DNA of 64,000 bases from Bacteroidota bacterium (GTDB taxonomy: Bacteria > Bacteroidota > Bacteroidia > Flavobacteriales > Flavobacteriaceae). Position numbers and translations under genes: made by a program. This document shows positions 33,345-42,627 of the stretch, piece by piece; the stretch's first letter is position 1, and each line of letters starts with the position of its first letter. The stretch is taken from the NCBI GenBank assembly GCA_023434025.1, contig JAEYTL010000030.1, forward strand, positions 62,001-126,000, read 5' to 3'. The notes under the pieces are model-generated. The model was given only the letters and a program-made list of their open reading frames with translations. It was not told the origin of the DNA and ran no database searches.

Positions 33345-34490
33345 ATGAAGTTCAACACAAAAGTTATACATGGCAATCAACACCATGACCCGAGTACCGG
33401 GGCGGTGATGCCTCCGGTTTACAACACCTCTACTTTTGCCCAGAAGAGTCCGGGTGTACCCGTTAATCATTATGAATACAGCAGGGCGGCCAACCCAACC
33501 CGTCAAGCCTTGGAAGATGCTTTAGCGAGTATAGAAAATGGTGTTCGGGGACTGGCATTTTCATCAGGTTTGGCGGCAACCGATTCGGTTTTAAAACTGC
33601 TTAAACCCGGTGATGAAGTGATTGCGATGGACGATTTATATGGCGGGACATACCGCATGTTTTCCCGCATTTATCAGGATTTCGGCATCAAGTTCCATTT
33701 TGTGGACATGAATGACCTGGAAAAATTCCAGTCTTTAATTACTGAAAACACCAAATTGGTTTGGGTAGAAACGCCTACTAACCCTTTGATGAAACTGGCA
33801 GATATCGCTGCGATAGCCAAAATTACGAACGAAAAGAAAATCCTGTTTGCCGTTGACAATACGTTTGCAACACCTTATCTTCAAAAACCTCTGGATTTGG
33901 GAGCGGACATCGTGATGCATTCTGCTACTAAATATTTAGGCGGACATTCCGATGTGATTGCCGGTGCTTTGGTAGTGAAGGATGCTGAATTAGGTGAAAA
34001 ATTACACTTTGCTCAATTTGCAACCGGGGGAACATTGGGTCCTCAAGACAGTTATATGGTCTTGAGAGGAATTAAAACCTTACACCTCAGGGTGCAAAGA
34101 CACTGTGAAAACGGGATGAAAGTAGCCGAGTTTTTAAGTAATCATCCGGAAGTAGATAAAGTATTTTATCCCGGCTTACCGGATCATCCGTTTCATGAAA
34201 TTGCCAAAAAACAAATGCATGGCGGATTTGGCGGAATGGTTTCGTTTACGTTCAAATCCGGTAAAAAAGCCGATTCGGTTTCTTTTCTGGAAAAGCTGAA
34301 AGTATTTACCTTAGCCGAGTCGTTGGGAGGAGTGGAATCGTTAGCCAATCATCCGGCTCTGATGACGCACGCTTCGATTCCGGAAGAAAAACGAAAGGAA
34401 ATCGGGATTTCAGATGATTTGGTTCGTTTGAGTGTGGGTGTGGAAGATATTGATGATTTAGTAGCCGATATTGAACAGGCATTCCGATAA
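33345..34490 (+). CDS. Cystathionine gamma-synthase/lyase family PLP enzyme
   Basis: A 381-aa Cys/Met-metabolism enzyme. Motifs: YEYSRAANPTR (active-site Tyr and Arg), LAFSSGLAATDSVL with the phosphate-binding Ser-Gly, WVETPTNPLMKLADI, AVDNTFATPYLQKPLDLGAD, and the PLP lysine in HSATKYLGGHSDVIAG. Near the C-terminus SLGGVESLANHPALMTHAS and LVRLSVGVEDIDDL complete the fold. It makes or splits cystathionine. Synthase (met biosynthesis) and gamma-lyase (cysteine formation) cannot be separated from sequence alone. Monocistronic between its own promoter and a strong terminator. Confidence 0.93.
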   Translation: MKFNTKVIHGNQHHDPSTGAVMPPVYNTSTFAQKSPGVPVNHYEYSRAANPTRQALEDALASIENGVRGLAFSSGLAATDSVLKLLKPGDEVIAMDDLYGGTYRMFSRIYQDFGIKFHFVDMNDLEKFQSLITENTKLVWVETPTNPLMKLADIAAIAKITNEKKILFAVDNTFATPYLQKPLDLGADIVMHSATKYLGGHSDVIAGALVVKDAELGEKLHFAQFATGGTLGPQDSYMVLRGIKTLHLRVQRHCENGMKVAEFLSNHPEVDKVFYPGLPDHPFHEIAKKQMHGGFGGMVSFTFKSGKKADSVSFLEKLKVFTLAESLGGVESLANHPALMTHASIPEEKRKEIGISDDLVRLSVGVEDIDDLVADIEQAFR

Positions 34491-34495
34491 AAACA

Positions 34496-34525
34496 AAAAT
34501 CCCGTCATCTGACGGGATTTTTTAT
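34496..34525 (+). terminator. Intrinsic terminator after the trans-sulfuration gene
   Basis: AAAATCCCGTCA pairs with TGACGGGATTTT over a TC loop, followed by T-rich sequence. It can serve both convergent genes. Confidence 0.9.
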
Positions 34526-34541
34526 ACTGTAGTAAACCCGA

Positions 34542-35336
34542 TTAGTCTAAATAATAAATGTAACCAACATTTAACCATACTAACCAATCATTTGCTTTGT
34601 TTTCTTTATAAACATCCGGATTCGGATTTAAACCGTCAACCCAGTTAGAAAAATAGTATTGCCAACGCAAATCAATCATCAAATCAGACAATACCGTTAA
34701 TTTATATCGTGTTCCCACACTGGCTACAACAGACCAAACCGTTCCGCTTTCATTAGTTACACCATCAATATATTTTACAGGTGTTACTTCGAGTAATTCG
34801 CCTAGACCTGGACCCAACTCAGAATATGCCTTCGGTTTATAATAACTGAATTGAGCTCCCAAACTTGCAAACGGAGCTAATTTTCCCGGTGTAGCAGAAA
34901 ACTCTCTGATGCTTAACGGAAAGTATTCTAATTGCATACCGATGTTGGTTACCGAAGTACTCCCTTTCATTCCCCTTAATTGCTGAGCCATTACAGATGT
35001 TCTGCTGTTGTCCACCCATTTTCCGTAATGTTCAAGGTTTGTTTTGTTGTAGGAAAGCTCACTTCTTAACTTGAAATGGTCATTAAAGTACGTTGGTGTG
35101 GCGTAACAATTACAGTCTGCACGGTAAGAAAAATTCATGTAGTGAATTAATCCAATACCAAAACCGGTGTTACCAAAATTTGTTTCACCGTCTCTACGAA
35201 CACCATAATCAGATTGAAAAGCAACCGGCCCCACAATCGCACCAACTTCATGCGAAAAACCAAACTGTGCATCAGCAGTATTACTAACGCCAACTAATAG
35301 CAATAAGGTAATTATAAGATATTTGGGCATTTGCAT
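34542..35336 (-). CDS. Outer-membrane beta-barrel protein, THC0290_0291-type
   Basis: A 264-aa protein (MQMPKYLIITLLLLVGVSNTADA-Q signal peptide). The mature part begins QFGFSHEVGAIVGPVAFQSDYGVR and consists of amphipathic beta strands ending in LVWLNVGYIYYLD. It matches a flavobacterial family named after THC0290_0291 in NCBI annotation, of unknown function and probably outer-membrane. An upstream in-frame start at 35375 is rejected because it lies before the -7 element. Confidence 0.8.
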   Translation of the reverse strand: MQMPKYLIITLLLLVGVSNTADAQFGFSHEVGAIVGPVAFQSDYGVRRDGETNFGNTGFGIGLIHYMNFSYRADCNCYATPTYFNDHFKLRSELSYNKTNLEHYGKWVDNSRTSVMAQQLRGMKGSTSVTNIGMQLEYFPLSIREFSATPGKLAPFASLGAQFSYYKPKAYSELGPGLGELLEVTPVKYIDGVTNESGTVWSVVASVGTRYKLTVLSDLMIDLRWQYYFSNWVDGLNPNPDVYKENKANDWLVWLNVGYIYYLD

Positions 35337-35358
35337 ATATTTTAATATCAATTCTCGA

Positions 35359-35366
35359 CAAATATA
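35359..35366 (-). promoter_or_regulatory. -7 element TATATTTG of the 34542 gene
   Basis: Perfect TAnnTTTG on the minus strand, about 22 nt before the start codon. Confidence 0.6.
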
Positions 35367-35539
35367 TAAAAACATAATTCACTTGTAAAATAAAATGAAA
35401 AAATACTTGTATATATACGAAAAAAACCAAAATTTGTTTTAATTGTTATGATTTATAATTGATTTTATCCTGATTCCTTAACAAAAAAATAAATCTACTG
35501 AGAATATAAAAAAAATTACCCCGATATTTCAATAAAATG

Positions 35540-35547
35540 TATATTTG
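35540..35547 (+). promoter_or_regulatory. -7 element TATATTTG of gdhA
   Basis: Perfect TAnnTTTG; start of transcription expected near 35553. Confidence 0.6.
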
Positions 35548-35558
35548 TCGCAACAAAC

Positions 35559-35570
35559 GAAAACGTTTTC
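35559..35570. promoter_or_regulatory. Palindromic operator candidate GAAAACGTTTTC
   Basis: A 12-bp perfect palindrome with central CG, LacI-operator-like, placed just after the predicted gdhA transcription start. Confidence 0.4.
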
Positions 35571-35595
35571 ATAAAGCGTTATTAAACTAATAATC

Positions 35596-36939
35596 ATGAC
35601 AGAAAGTATTCACGCTTTTGTTGAAGCAGTAGCTAAAAAAAACCCCAATGAACCTGAGTTTTTGCAGGCTGTGAAGGAAGTTGCCGAAACGGTTATTCCT
35701 TTTATCGAACAAAATAAAAAATACCAGAACCAAATGCTCTTGGAACGTATGGTTGAACCGGAACGCGTTGTTATGTTCCGTGTTACATGGATTGATGATG
35801 CGGGAAAAACACAAGTTAACCGCGGATACAGAATCCAGATGAACTCTGCAATTGGTCCTTATAAAGGAGGAATTCGTTTTCATCCTTCTGTAAATTTAAG
35901 CATTTTAAAATTTTTAGCTTTTGAGCAAACGTTCAAAAACAGTTTAACAACTTTACCAATGGGCGGTGGAAAAGGCGGTTCTGATTTTGATCCGAAAGGA
36001 AAATCAGACATTGAAATCATGCGTTTCTGCCAAAGCTTCATGACTGAATTAGCCAGACACATTGGTGCAGACACAGACGTTCCCGCCGGAGACATCGGTG
36101 TAGGCGGAAGAGAGGTAGGCTATATGTTTGGTCAATACAAACGATTGAGAAATGAGTTTACCGGTGTTTTAACCGGAAAGGGAATTTCGTTCGGCGGCTC
36201 ATTAATCCGTCCGGAAGCTACCGGTTACGGGAATGTTTATTTTGCCCAAAGCATGCTGAGCACCAAAGGAGACAGCTTTAAAGGAAAAATTGTAACCGTT
36301 TCCGGATCCGGGAACGTAGCACAATATGCGGCCGAAAAAGCAACTGAACTGGGCGGAAAGGTAGTAACACTATCTGATTCTTCCGGATACATTTATGATG
36401 CAGACGGTATCGATGCAGAAAAGTTAGCTCACGTAATGCACATCAAAAATGAATTGAGAGCGAGAATCAGTGAGTATGTAAAAAAATACCCTAATGCAAA
36501 ATATGTTGACGGTAAACGTCCCTGGGAAGTGAAGTGTGATATCGCTCTGCCATGTGCCACTCAAAACGAGTTGAACGAAGACGAAGCTAAAACATTGATT
36601 GCAAACGGATGTATCTGTGTTTCAGAAGGGGCAAACATGCCTTCTACGCCGGAAGCCATCGAAGCATTTTTGAAAGCAAAAATATTATTTGCCCCCGGAA
36701 AAGCCTCAAATGCAGGTGGTGTAGCCACTTCCGGTTTAGAAATGTCTCAAAACTCGTTGCGTCTGAGCTGGACATCAGAAGAAGTTGATCAACGTTTAAA
36801 AGCCATTATGGCCAACATCCACGAATCATGTGTAAAATATGGTTCAGACGGAAACGGTTATGTAGATTATGTTAAAGGGGCAAACGTTGCCGGTTTCGTT
36901 AAAGTTGCCGATGCCATGTTAGGTCAGGGCGTGGTGTAA
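35596..36939 (+). CDS. gdhA: NADP-type glutamate dehydrogenase
   Basis: A 447-aa hexameric enzyme that interconverts 2-oxoglutarate plus ammonia and glutamate. The length and the N-terminal AVKEVAETVIPFIEQ segment fit the bacterial/lower-eukaryote NADP class (GDH family I). Catalytic motifs: GYRIQMNSAIGPYKGGIRFHP, LPMGGGKGGSDFDPKGKS with the catalytic Lys, and DVPAGDIGVGGREVGYMFGQY. The coenzyme fold has GSGNVAQYAAEK. Monocistronic, between its own promoter and a terminator. The palindrome after the start point hints at control by a LacI-type repressor. Confidence 0.97.
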   Translation: MTESIHAFVEAVAKKNPNEPEFLQAVKEVAETVIPFIEQNKKYQNQMLLERMVEPERVVMFRVTWIDDAGKTQVNRGYRIQMNSAIGPYKGGIRFHPSVNLSILKFLAFEQTFKNSLTTLPMGGGKGGSDFDPKGKSDIEIMRFCQSFMTELARHIGADTDVPAGDIGVGGREVGYMFGQYKRLRNEFTGVLTGKGISFGGSLIRPEATGYGNVYFAQSMLSTKGDSFKGKIVTVSGSGNVAQYAAEKATELGGKVVTLSDSSGYIYDADGIDAEKLAHVMHIKNELRARISEYVKKYPNAKYVDGKRPWEVKCDIALPCATQNELNEDEAKTLIANGCICVSEGANMPSTPEAIEAFLKAKILFAPGKASNAGGVATSGLEMSQNSLRLSWTSEEVDQRLKAIMANIHESCVKYGSDGNGYVDYVKGANVAGFVKVADAMLGQGVV

Positions 36940-36967
36940 AACCATACCCCTCAATTAAATATCATTT

Positions 36968-36997
36968 AAAAGCTGTCCGGATACGACAGCTTTTTTT
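36968..36997 (+). terminator. Intrinsic terminator of gdhA
   Basis: AAAAGCTGTC pairs with GACAGCTTTT over a 7-nt loop, with a T-tract. Confidence 0.9.
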
Positions 36998-37036
36998 ATT
37001 CCTAAAATATTAAAAGTAGGATTCTTTCGTTTTACC

Positions 37037-37044
37037 TATATTTG
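37037..37044 (+). promoter_or_regulatory. -7 element TATATTTG of porZ
   Basis: Perfect TAnnTTTG; it excludes the in-frame start that overlaps it. Confidence 0.6.
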
Positions 37045-37064
37045 TGTGTCAATTTCAATTGCTA

Positions 37065-39356
37065 ATGAAGAATTTTTTCCGGCTTACCGTACTACTGATG
37101 TTTTCCTTTACCGGTGTTTCCCAAAATCTTTTGTGGAAAGGATATTTTTCATATAACGAAGTCCGGGATCTTTCAGAATCAGAAAACAGATTATTTGCTG
37201 CCTGCGAAACGGCTTTGTTTTCTAAAAACCGCTCAACTAACGAAATCAAAACGTTTAATACTGTTGACGGTCTTTCCGGAGAAACCATTTCAACCATTTA
37301 CCACAGTCCGCAATACAACAGAACCTTTGTGGGACATGATAACGGTTTGCTACTCATGATTAACGAAGCTACGGAAGAAATCACTTTATTGGTCGGCATC
37401 CGTGATCAGGCCGGAGGAATCCCTCCCAATAAAAAGAAAATCAACCATATTTACGAACACAACGCTAAACTGTATATTTCCTGCGATTTTGCTTTGGTTG
37501 AATTCAAACTGACTGATTTTACTTTTGGAGATACTTTCTATATCAGCCCGGTTGGTGCTCAAACCGAAGTATTGGAAACCACCGTTTTTAATGACGAAAT
37601 TTATGCAGTTACCCTGAACAACGGTATCCGGAAGGCTCCTTTATCTAATCCGAACCTGGTTGATTTCAGTGTCTGGCAAACCTTTGACTCCGGTTTCTGG
37701 AGAGGAATCGTCACGTTTAACAATCAATTGGTAGCCGCTAATTCCAATAACATCATTTACCGGTTTACGGGAAACAGCCCTACCGCCATTTTAAATGCGG
37801 GTCAGCCTGTTCTTGATCTGAGAAGCCGGGGTGGCAACCTTATTTGCACCACCTCCGCAAGGGTCGTGGTTATGAATGAATCTTTCAGCCAGGTGGTGAG
37901 TATTCAAAATGTACTTGTACCCGATTTAGATCCAGTTTTTACCTCTGCCACAGTGATTGGCAATTCCATTTATATCGGGACGCTTGAAAACGGTGTCATT
38001 GAAACGTCGCTGACAAACCCGTCTTCTTTTGAAGTCTTATTACCACAGGGTCCTTATAAAAACAATATTTTTTCGATTACGGTAACGCCATCGGGTACTT
38101 TATGGGCAACCTATGGTGATTACACACAATTTAACAACCCCTATCCGCTGGATGAATTTGGCATCAGCAAACTCTCAGAAGAGCAATGGCTCAACATTCC
38201 TTATGATGAACTGCTTGAAGCCAAGTCAATCGTACGGGTAACCGTTAGTCCGACCAATGAAAATCTTGTCTATGCCAGCTCTTACTTTTCCGGCTTACTG
38301 AAACTGGAAAATGATGTGGTCACAACACTTTACAATGCTTCAAACAGTGGCTTAGAATCTTTGGTTCTAGCCGGAAATCCTACTTATGGTCCTGATATCC
38401 GGGTAGAACAAACGGCTTTTGACAAACAGGGCAACCTTTGGGTGTCAAACGGACTGATTGCCAATATGCTTAAAGTTTTACGAACAAACGGACAATGGCA
38501 ATCCTATGACATCAGTGGTGTTTTGGGCGGATTTACCAGCAACAACCGAATGTCGGTAGACAAAAACAACACCAAATGGCTTTGCACGCTGGACGAGGGT
38601 CTGATCGCCTTTAATGAGAGCAACAACCGTTTGATAAAAATCACGGAAGGTCAAAACGAAGGAAATTTACCTTCTTCAGCTGTTCAGGCTGCCGTGGTGG
38701 ACAACCGGAATCAGTTGTGGATCGGAACACGGAAAGGACTCAGAATCCTGCCCTCAGTAGATCGTTTTTTAAATCAGGATGAACTAACGACCAACTCTAT
38801 TATCATACTGGATGACGGACTGGCCCAGGAGCTTATGTTCGGACAATTCATTACTGACATTGCCGTTGACGGAGCCAACAACAAATGGATCGGAACAGCC
38901 GACGCCGGTGTTTTTCAGTTTTCACCAAACGGTCAGGAAACACTACAACGCTTTACTTCTGCAAATTCACCCCTGCCCAGCAACGTGATTAACGATATTG
39001 AGATAAACGGAAACACCGGAGAAGTTTTTATTGCCACAGCCAAAGGAATGGTTTCTTTTAAAGGCACTTCCACCAAACCTAATGAAAACCTCCAGAATGT
39101 TTACGTTTATCCCAATCCGGTTCGTCCGGGTTTTGACGGAACCGTTAAAATATCCGGCTTAACCAGCAAAGCAAATGTTAAGATTACGGATATTGAAGGA
39201 AACCTGGTTTATGAAGAAATATCCGAAGGCGGAACTATCGAATGGGACACCAGGGCTTTTGGCAAATATAAAGTAGCCTCCGGAGTCTATATGGTTTTTA
39301 TCTCTACGAATGATGCCATGGACACAACGGTTAAAAAAATAATGGTTGTGAGATAA
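37065..39356 (+). CDS. porZ: T9SS surface component PorZ
   Basis: A 763-aa protein. Signal peptide MKNFFRLTVLLMFSFTGVSQ. Two beta-propeller-like regions follow, with two-component-regulator-type blades (FNTVDGLSGETISTIYHS, LWIGTRKGLRIL, NKWIGTADAGVFQF). A T9SS sorting domain closes the protein (about 680-763: NVYVYPNPVRPGFDGTVKI, VASGVYMVFIST, KKIMVVR). This architecture is that of PorZ, part of the surface attachment complex (with PorU, PorV and PorQ) that removes sorting domains and delivers A-LPS to cargo. Monocistronic. It fits the T9SS cargo genes found elsewhere in the window. Confidence 0.9.
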   Translation: MKNFFRLTVLLMFSFTGVSQNLLWKGYFSYNEVRDLSESENRLFAACETALFSKNRSTNEIKTFNTVDGLSGETISTIYHSPQYNRTFVGHDNGLLLMINEATEEITLLVGIRDQAGGIPPNKKKINHIYEHNAKLYISCDFALVEFKLTDFTFGDTFYISPVGAQTEVLETTVFNDEIYAVTLNNGIRKAPLSNPNLVDFSVWQTFDSGFWRGIVTFNNQLVAANSNNIIYRFTGNSPTAILNAGQPVLDLRSRGGNLICTTSARVVVMNESFSQVVSIQNVLVPDLDPVFTSATVIGNSIYIGTLENGVIETSLTNPSSFEVLLPQGPYKNNIFSITVTPSGTLWATYGDYTQFNNPYPLDEFGISKLSEEQWLNIPYDELLEAKSIVRVTVSPTNENLVYASSYFSGLLKLENDVVTTLYNASNSGLESLVLAGNPTYGPDIRVEQTAFDKQGNLWVSNGLIANMLKVLRTNGQWQSYDISGVLGGFTSNNRMSVDKNNTKWLCTLDEGLIAFNESNNRLIKITEGQNEGNLPSSAVQAAVVDNRNQLWIGTRKGLRILPSVDRFLNQDELTTNSIIILDDGLAQELMFGQFITDIAVDGANNKWIGTADAGVFQFSPNGQETLQRFTSANSPLPSNVINDIEINGNTGEVFIATAKGMVSFKGTSTKPNENLQNVYVYPNPVRPGFDGTVKISGLTSKANVKITDIEGNLVYEEISEGGTIEWDTRAFGKYKVASGVYMVFISTNDAMDTTVKKIMVVR

Positions 39357-39362
39357 ATCAAT

Positions 39363-39392
39363 AAGCCCTGCAAAATACATTTTACAAGGCTT
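39363..39392. terminator. Imperfect hairpin between porZ and the convergent gene
   Basis: AAGCCCTGCAAAAT and ATTTTACAAGGCTT pair with two mismatches over AC. A possible bidirectional terminator. Confidence 0.45.
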
Positions 39393-39415
39393 AACCAAAC
39401 AAAAAACTGAGGTAA

Positions 39416-40261
39416 CTATTTTTTCACAAACCTGGTGGTTGTGGCGGTTCCTTTTGATTCTGCAGTCACTATATAAATTCCGCTGTTTAAAGCCGAAACA
39501 TCAATACGGGCATGATGATAATTGTCTGCCGGCGGATTCCATTCAATGACTTTCTGCCCCAAAACACTGTAAATCTTTATACTGTCAATACTATCTGACG
39601 TGCTTATGGTCAAATCATTGGTAGCAGGATTTGGGTAAACGGTAAACTTTTCCCGGGCATAGTCGCTTGTACTCATTACTTCTTCTGTTGACAGGTAAAG
39701 GTTATCGATTTCAAAATCATTGTCTGAACCTACCAATGAATTGGGAGAATCGCTTCTTAAAACAAATATTTCGGTAACATTGGTCAGACTGAAACTGCCT
39801 GATTCAGGAATAAAATCTGTAAAAGGGATTGATAAAAAGTGCCACTCACCGTCGTTACTGAAGTTGTAGCTGTTTGAAGCCGGGTTTATCAATACTTTAG
39901 CCGTAACTGTATTTCCTCTCATTCTAATATAGAAGGGCGTACCTGAAACCGTTTTAACCGCAAGATTATAATAGGAAAAATCTGCGATATTCACCGAGGT
40001 ATCGCTGGTGTTATCACTATTCCTTGCCATAAAAATACCATGAATATAAGAATTCGTTCCGTTGTATGAAAAAAGATAATTTTTGGTTCCTTCATAAGGA
40101 GCGGTAGTGGCTTCCGAAGCGGTTAGTCCCTGACCGTTTATAAACCGGAAATGACTTAATCCTGCTTCAATTTCAGGGTCTTCCGTATAAATGGCATACG
40201 TGGTTTGTGCATTCGTAAATGCTGAAAAGAGCAGACATGTAAAAAGTGTAATTTTTTTCAT
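39416..40261 (-). CDS. T9SS-secreted protein with a glycan-binding-like module
   Basis: A 281-aa protein with signal peptide MKKITLFTCLLFSAFTNA. A galactose-binding-like beta-sandwich (about 20-195) has the pattern YYNLAVKT, RMRGN, DGEWHFLSIPFTDF, EIFVLRSDS, DFEIDNLYLS. A T9SS sorting domain follows (about 205-281: FTVYPNPATNDLTI, IKIYSVLGQKV, LNSGIYIVTAES, TTRFVKK). The module is the same as the C-terminal part of the 45700 lipoprotein, so both probably bind the same glycan. It has its own regulated promoter with the TACCCCT box and is the leftmost gene of the locus. Confidence 0.82.
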   Translation of the reverse strand: MKKITLFTCLLFSAFTNAQTTYAIYTEDPEIEAGLSHFRFINGQGLTASEATTAPYEGTKNYLFSYNGTNSYIHGIFMARNSDNTSDTSVNIADFSYYNLAVKTVSGTPFYIRMRGNTVTAKVLINPASNSYNFSNDGEWHFLSIPFTDFIPESGSFSLTNVTEIFVLRSDSPNSLVGSDNDFEIDNLYLSTEEVMSTSDYAREKFTVYPNPATNDLTISTSDSIDSIKIYSVLGQKVIEWNPPADNYHHARIDVSALNSGIYIVTAESKGTATTTRFVKK

Positions 40262-40285
40262 AATGGTATGGTTTTTAAGTTTTCA

Positions 40286-40342
40286 TAAAAGTAGCACTAT
40301 CCGTTTTTGAAGAGGAATCAAAAAATACGTTAATAGGGGTAT
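40286..40342 (-). promoter_or_regulatory. Regulated promoter C: TACCCCT box (40342-40321) and -7 TACTTTTA (40293-40286)
   Basis: On the minus strand the first C of CCCC (40339) is 46 nt upstream of the -7 element of the 39416 gene. The box continues TATTAACGTATTTTT, close to promoter B. Confidence 0.65.
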
Positions 40343-40389
40343 AATTATCTCTTTTTTAAAGAAACCTTAATTTTTCATTACCATTTTTA

Positions 40390-42585
40390 CTAATCTATCA
40401 GTTCAAATCTTATTTCCTGGTCGTTGACCATAATATAAAAATCACCGGACTCCAGGTGCCTGTTGCCAAAGCTATCCACGTAGCTTAAATCAGTTTCCGG
40501 ATTTATTTCGAAACGGTAAATTGCTTTTCCTCCGGACTTAATAAATTGTTTTTCAAAGTATTTGAGCTCTTTCATGGGTCTTGAAATAGTGGCAAAAGGA
40601 TCTTTTATAAACCATAAAACGGCTTCTTTTCCATCCATCGGCCCTGTGTTGGTCACTTCTACCTCAGCAATCAGTTTTTCATTCTTCCTGATCTGTGTTG
40701 CGGATAATTTAATGGTACTGTAAGCGTAGGTCGTATAGCTTAACCCATGACCAAACCAGTACAGCGGATCCCTGGGAATATCCTGATAATGTCCGAGTTT
40801 AGGCCGGGCAGATTCACGCATGTTGTAATACATCGGAATTTGTCCGGTGGTTTGCGGAAAGGTGATGGCTAATTTCCCCGAAGGGTTTCTTCTTCCGGAA
40901 AGAATACCGGCCACCGATGAACCGGCTGCGGTTCCGGGTTGCCAGATCTCAACAATAGCATCCGCCATTTCGTGCAAACGGAATAATTCCAAAGGCCTCC
41001 CGCTCGAAAGCATCAAGATGATGGGCTTTCCGGTTTCCTTCAGCTCTGCAACCAGATCTTCCTGAATTTTTGGTAACGCAATAGTAGAACGGGAAGCATT
41101 TTCGCCGCTCCAGTTTCTTTTTTCCCCTAAAAAAACAATCACGGCATCCGATTTACGGGCTGCTTCAACGGCTTCTGCAAAACCGCTTTTATCGTCACCG
41201 TCAAAATCACAACCCAACGCATAATTTAAAACTGTTTTATTGCTGAACTCTTTTTGCAAGCCTTCATAAATTGTTTCCACATCTTCAGGTCTTCCCATAC
41301 CTTCCCAAAAACCCATGATATGAACATTATCCTTTACCATGGGCCCGATAACCGCCAGACTCTTGTATTTTGAAGTCAGCGGAAGGGTCTGGTTTTCATT
41401 TTTCAGTAAAACCATTGACTCAGCGGCCAGCTCTTCAGCTACGTTCAGGTAATCCGGTAATAAGTAGCGTTTTTTTTCCGGCACAACATCAACATAAGGA
41501 TTTTCAAACAGTCCCAGTTTCATCTTCACCCGCAAAATTCTTCTGACGGCTTCATCCACAGAAGCCATCGGCACTTTTCCTTCCTTTACAAGTTGCGGAA
41601 GATAATCAACATAGGCGTTGTCAACCATATCCATTTCTACACCGGCCATAAAAGCTTTTTGAGCCGCTTCCTTTATATCTCTGGCAACTCCCTGTTCTAC
41701 TAAATTCCGCACAGAACCCCAGTCTGATACCACAAACCCGTCGTGTCCCCATTTATCTTTAAGCACTTCGGTCAACGTATAGTAATTGGCCGAAGCCGGC
41801 ACACCGGAAATATCGTTAAAAGCACTCATCACCGTAGCGGCTCCGGCTTTAATTCCGATTTCAAAAGGAGGCATAAAGGTTTCCCATAAGGTTTGGTTTG
41901 ACACATCGCTGTAACGGTAGTCCCTCCCGCCTTCCGACAAGCTGTAACCGATATAATGCTTCAGGCAGGCAGCAATGGTATATTTGTCTGCCAGGTTTTC
42001 TCCCTGATAACCTTTGATGGCAGCCACCCCAAATACCGCATTGGCATAAGGATCTTCGCCATATCCTTCCGAAACCCGCCCCCAACGAGGGTCTCTGGCA
42101 ACATCCACCATGGGCGAAAAAGTCCAGTCTAATCCGGACAACCAACTTTCTTTGGCAGTTATCGTGCAGGATTGCTTAACTAATTCTGTATTCCAGGAGC
42201 AAGCCTGGGCCAGCGGAATCGGAAAAATGGTCCGGTACCCGTGAATAGCATCAAAGCCAAAAATAATAGGAATTCCTAAACGGGATTCAGTCATTGCTTT
42301 TTTCTGAATCTGGTTGCGGTATTCCGGATTAGTACTCCTGTAAAGCAATGACCCGATTTCTGCATTCACTTCTTTCATTTTTTCGCCAATGTTATTCGGA
42401 TTTGCATTTTTACCGTAAGTCCATTGGTTCATTTGCATAATTTTTTCTTCCAGCGTCATCAAGCTGATCAGGTTCTCGATACGGTCTTCAACGGGTGCGT
42501 TTTTATCTTTGTACAACGCTTTTTTGTTTTGTGCGGATAATGCTGAAAAGGCCAAAAAGGAGAGTATAATTGTTTTGATTTTCAT
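40390..42585 (-). CDS. bglX: GH3 beta-glucosidase (BglX-like)
   Basis: A 731-aa periplasmic glycosidase (start MKIKTIILSFLAFSALSAQ, a signal peptide; a start four codons earlier is possible). The N-terminal GH3 barrel carries AIHGYRTIFPIPLAQACSWN, PRWGRVSEGYGEDPYAN, KHYIGYS and the nucleophile Asp in GFVVSDWGSV. The second alpha/beta domain has VIGPMVKDNVHIMGFWEG and KRNWSGENASRS, where the acid/base lies. A fibronectin-III-like C-terminal domain follows. It removes terminal beta-linked glucosyl units from oligosaccharides. It is the last gene of the minus-strand unit with the GH-A-like lipoprotein and the hexuronate permease. Confidence 0.92.
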   Translation of the reverse strand: MKIKTIILSFLAFSALSAQNKKALYKDKNAPVEDRIENLISLMTLEEKIMQMNQWTYGKNANPNNIGEKMKEVNAEIGSLLYRSTNPEYRNQIQKKAMTESRLGIPIIFGFDAIHGYRTIFPIPLAQACSWNTELVKQSCTITAKESWLSGLDWTFSPMVDVARDPRWGRVSEGYGEDPYANAVFGVAAIKGYQGENLADKYTIAACLKHYIGYSLSEGGRDYRYSDVSNQTLWETFMPPFEIGIKAGAATVMSAFNDISGVPASANYYTLTEVLKDKWGHDGFVVSDWGSVRNLVEQGVARDIKEAAQKAFMAGVEMDMVDNAYVDYLPQLVKEGKVPMASVDEAVRRILRVKMKLGLFENPYVDVVPEKKRYLLPDYLNVAEELAAESMVLLKNENQTLPLTSKYKSLAVIGPMVKDNVHIMGFWEGMGRPEDVETIYEGLQKEFSNKTVLNYALGCDFDGDDKSGFAEAVEAARKSDAVIVFLGEKRNWSGENASRSTIALPKIQEDLVAELKETGKPIILMLSSGRPLELFRLHEMADAIVEIWQPGTAAGSSVAGILSGRRNPSGKLAITFPQTTGQIPMYYNMRESARPKLGHYQDIPRDPLYWFGHGLSYTTYAYSTIKLSATQIRKNEKLIAEVEVTNTGPMDGKEAVLWFIKDPFATISRPMKELKYFEKQFIKSGGKAIYRFEINPETDLSYVDSFGNRHLESGDFYIMVNDQEIRFELID

Positions 42586-42627
42586 GTTTAAGGTCATAAC
42601 TGCTAAATGCTGTATTTTTAATGTTTT

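Noticed and set aside
35516..35547. TTACCCC upstream of gdhA as a sixth HTCS box
   Set aside because: It is 21 nt from the -7 element instead of 46-47 and the downstream half of the box does not match.
37044..37064. Upstream start of porZ
   Set aside because: It overlaps the -7 element and would place charged residues before the signal peptide.
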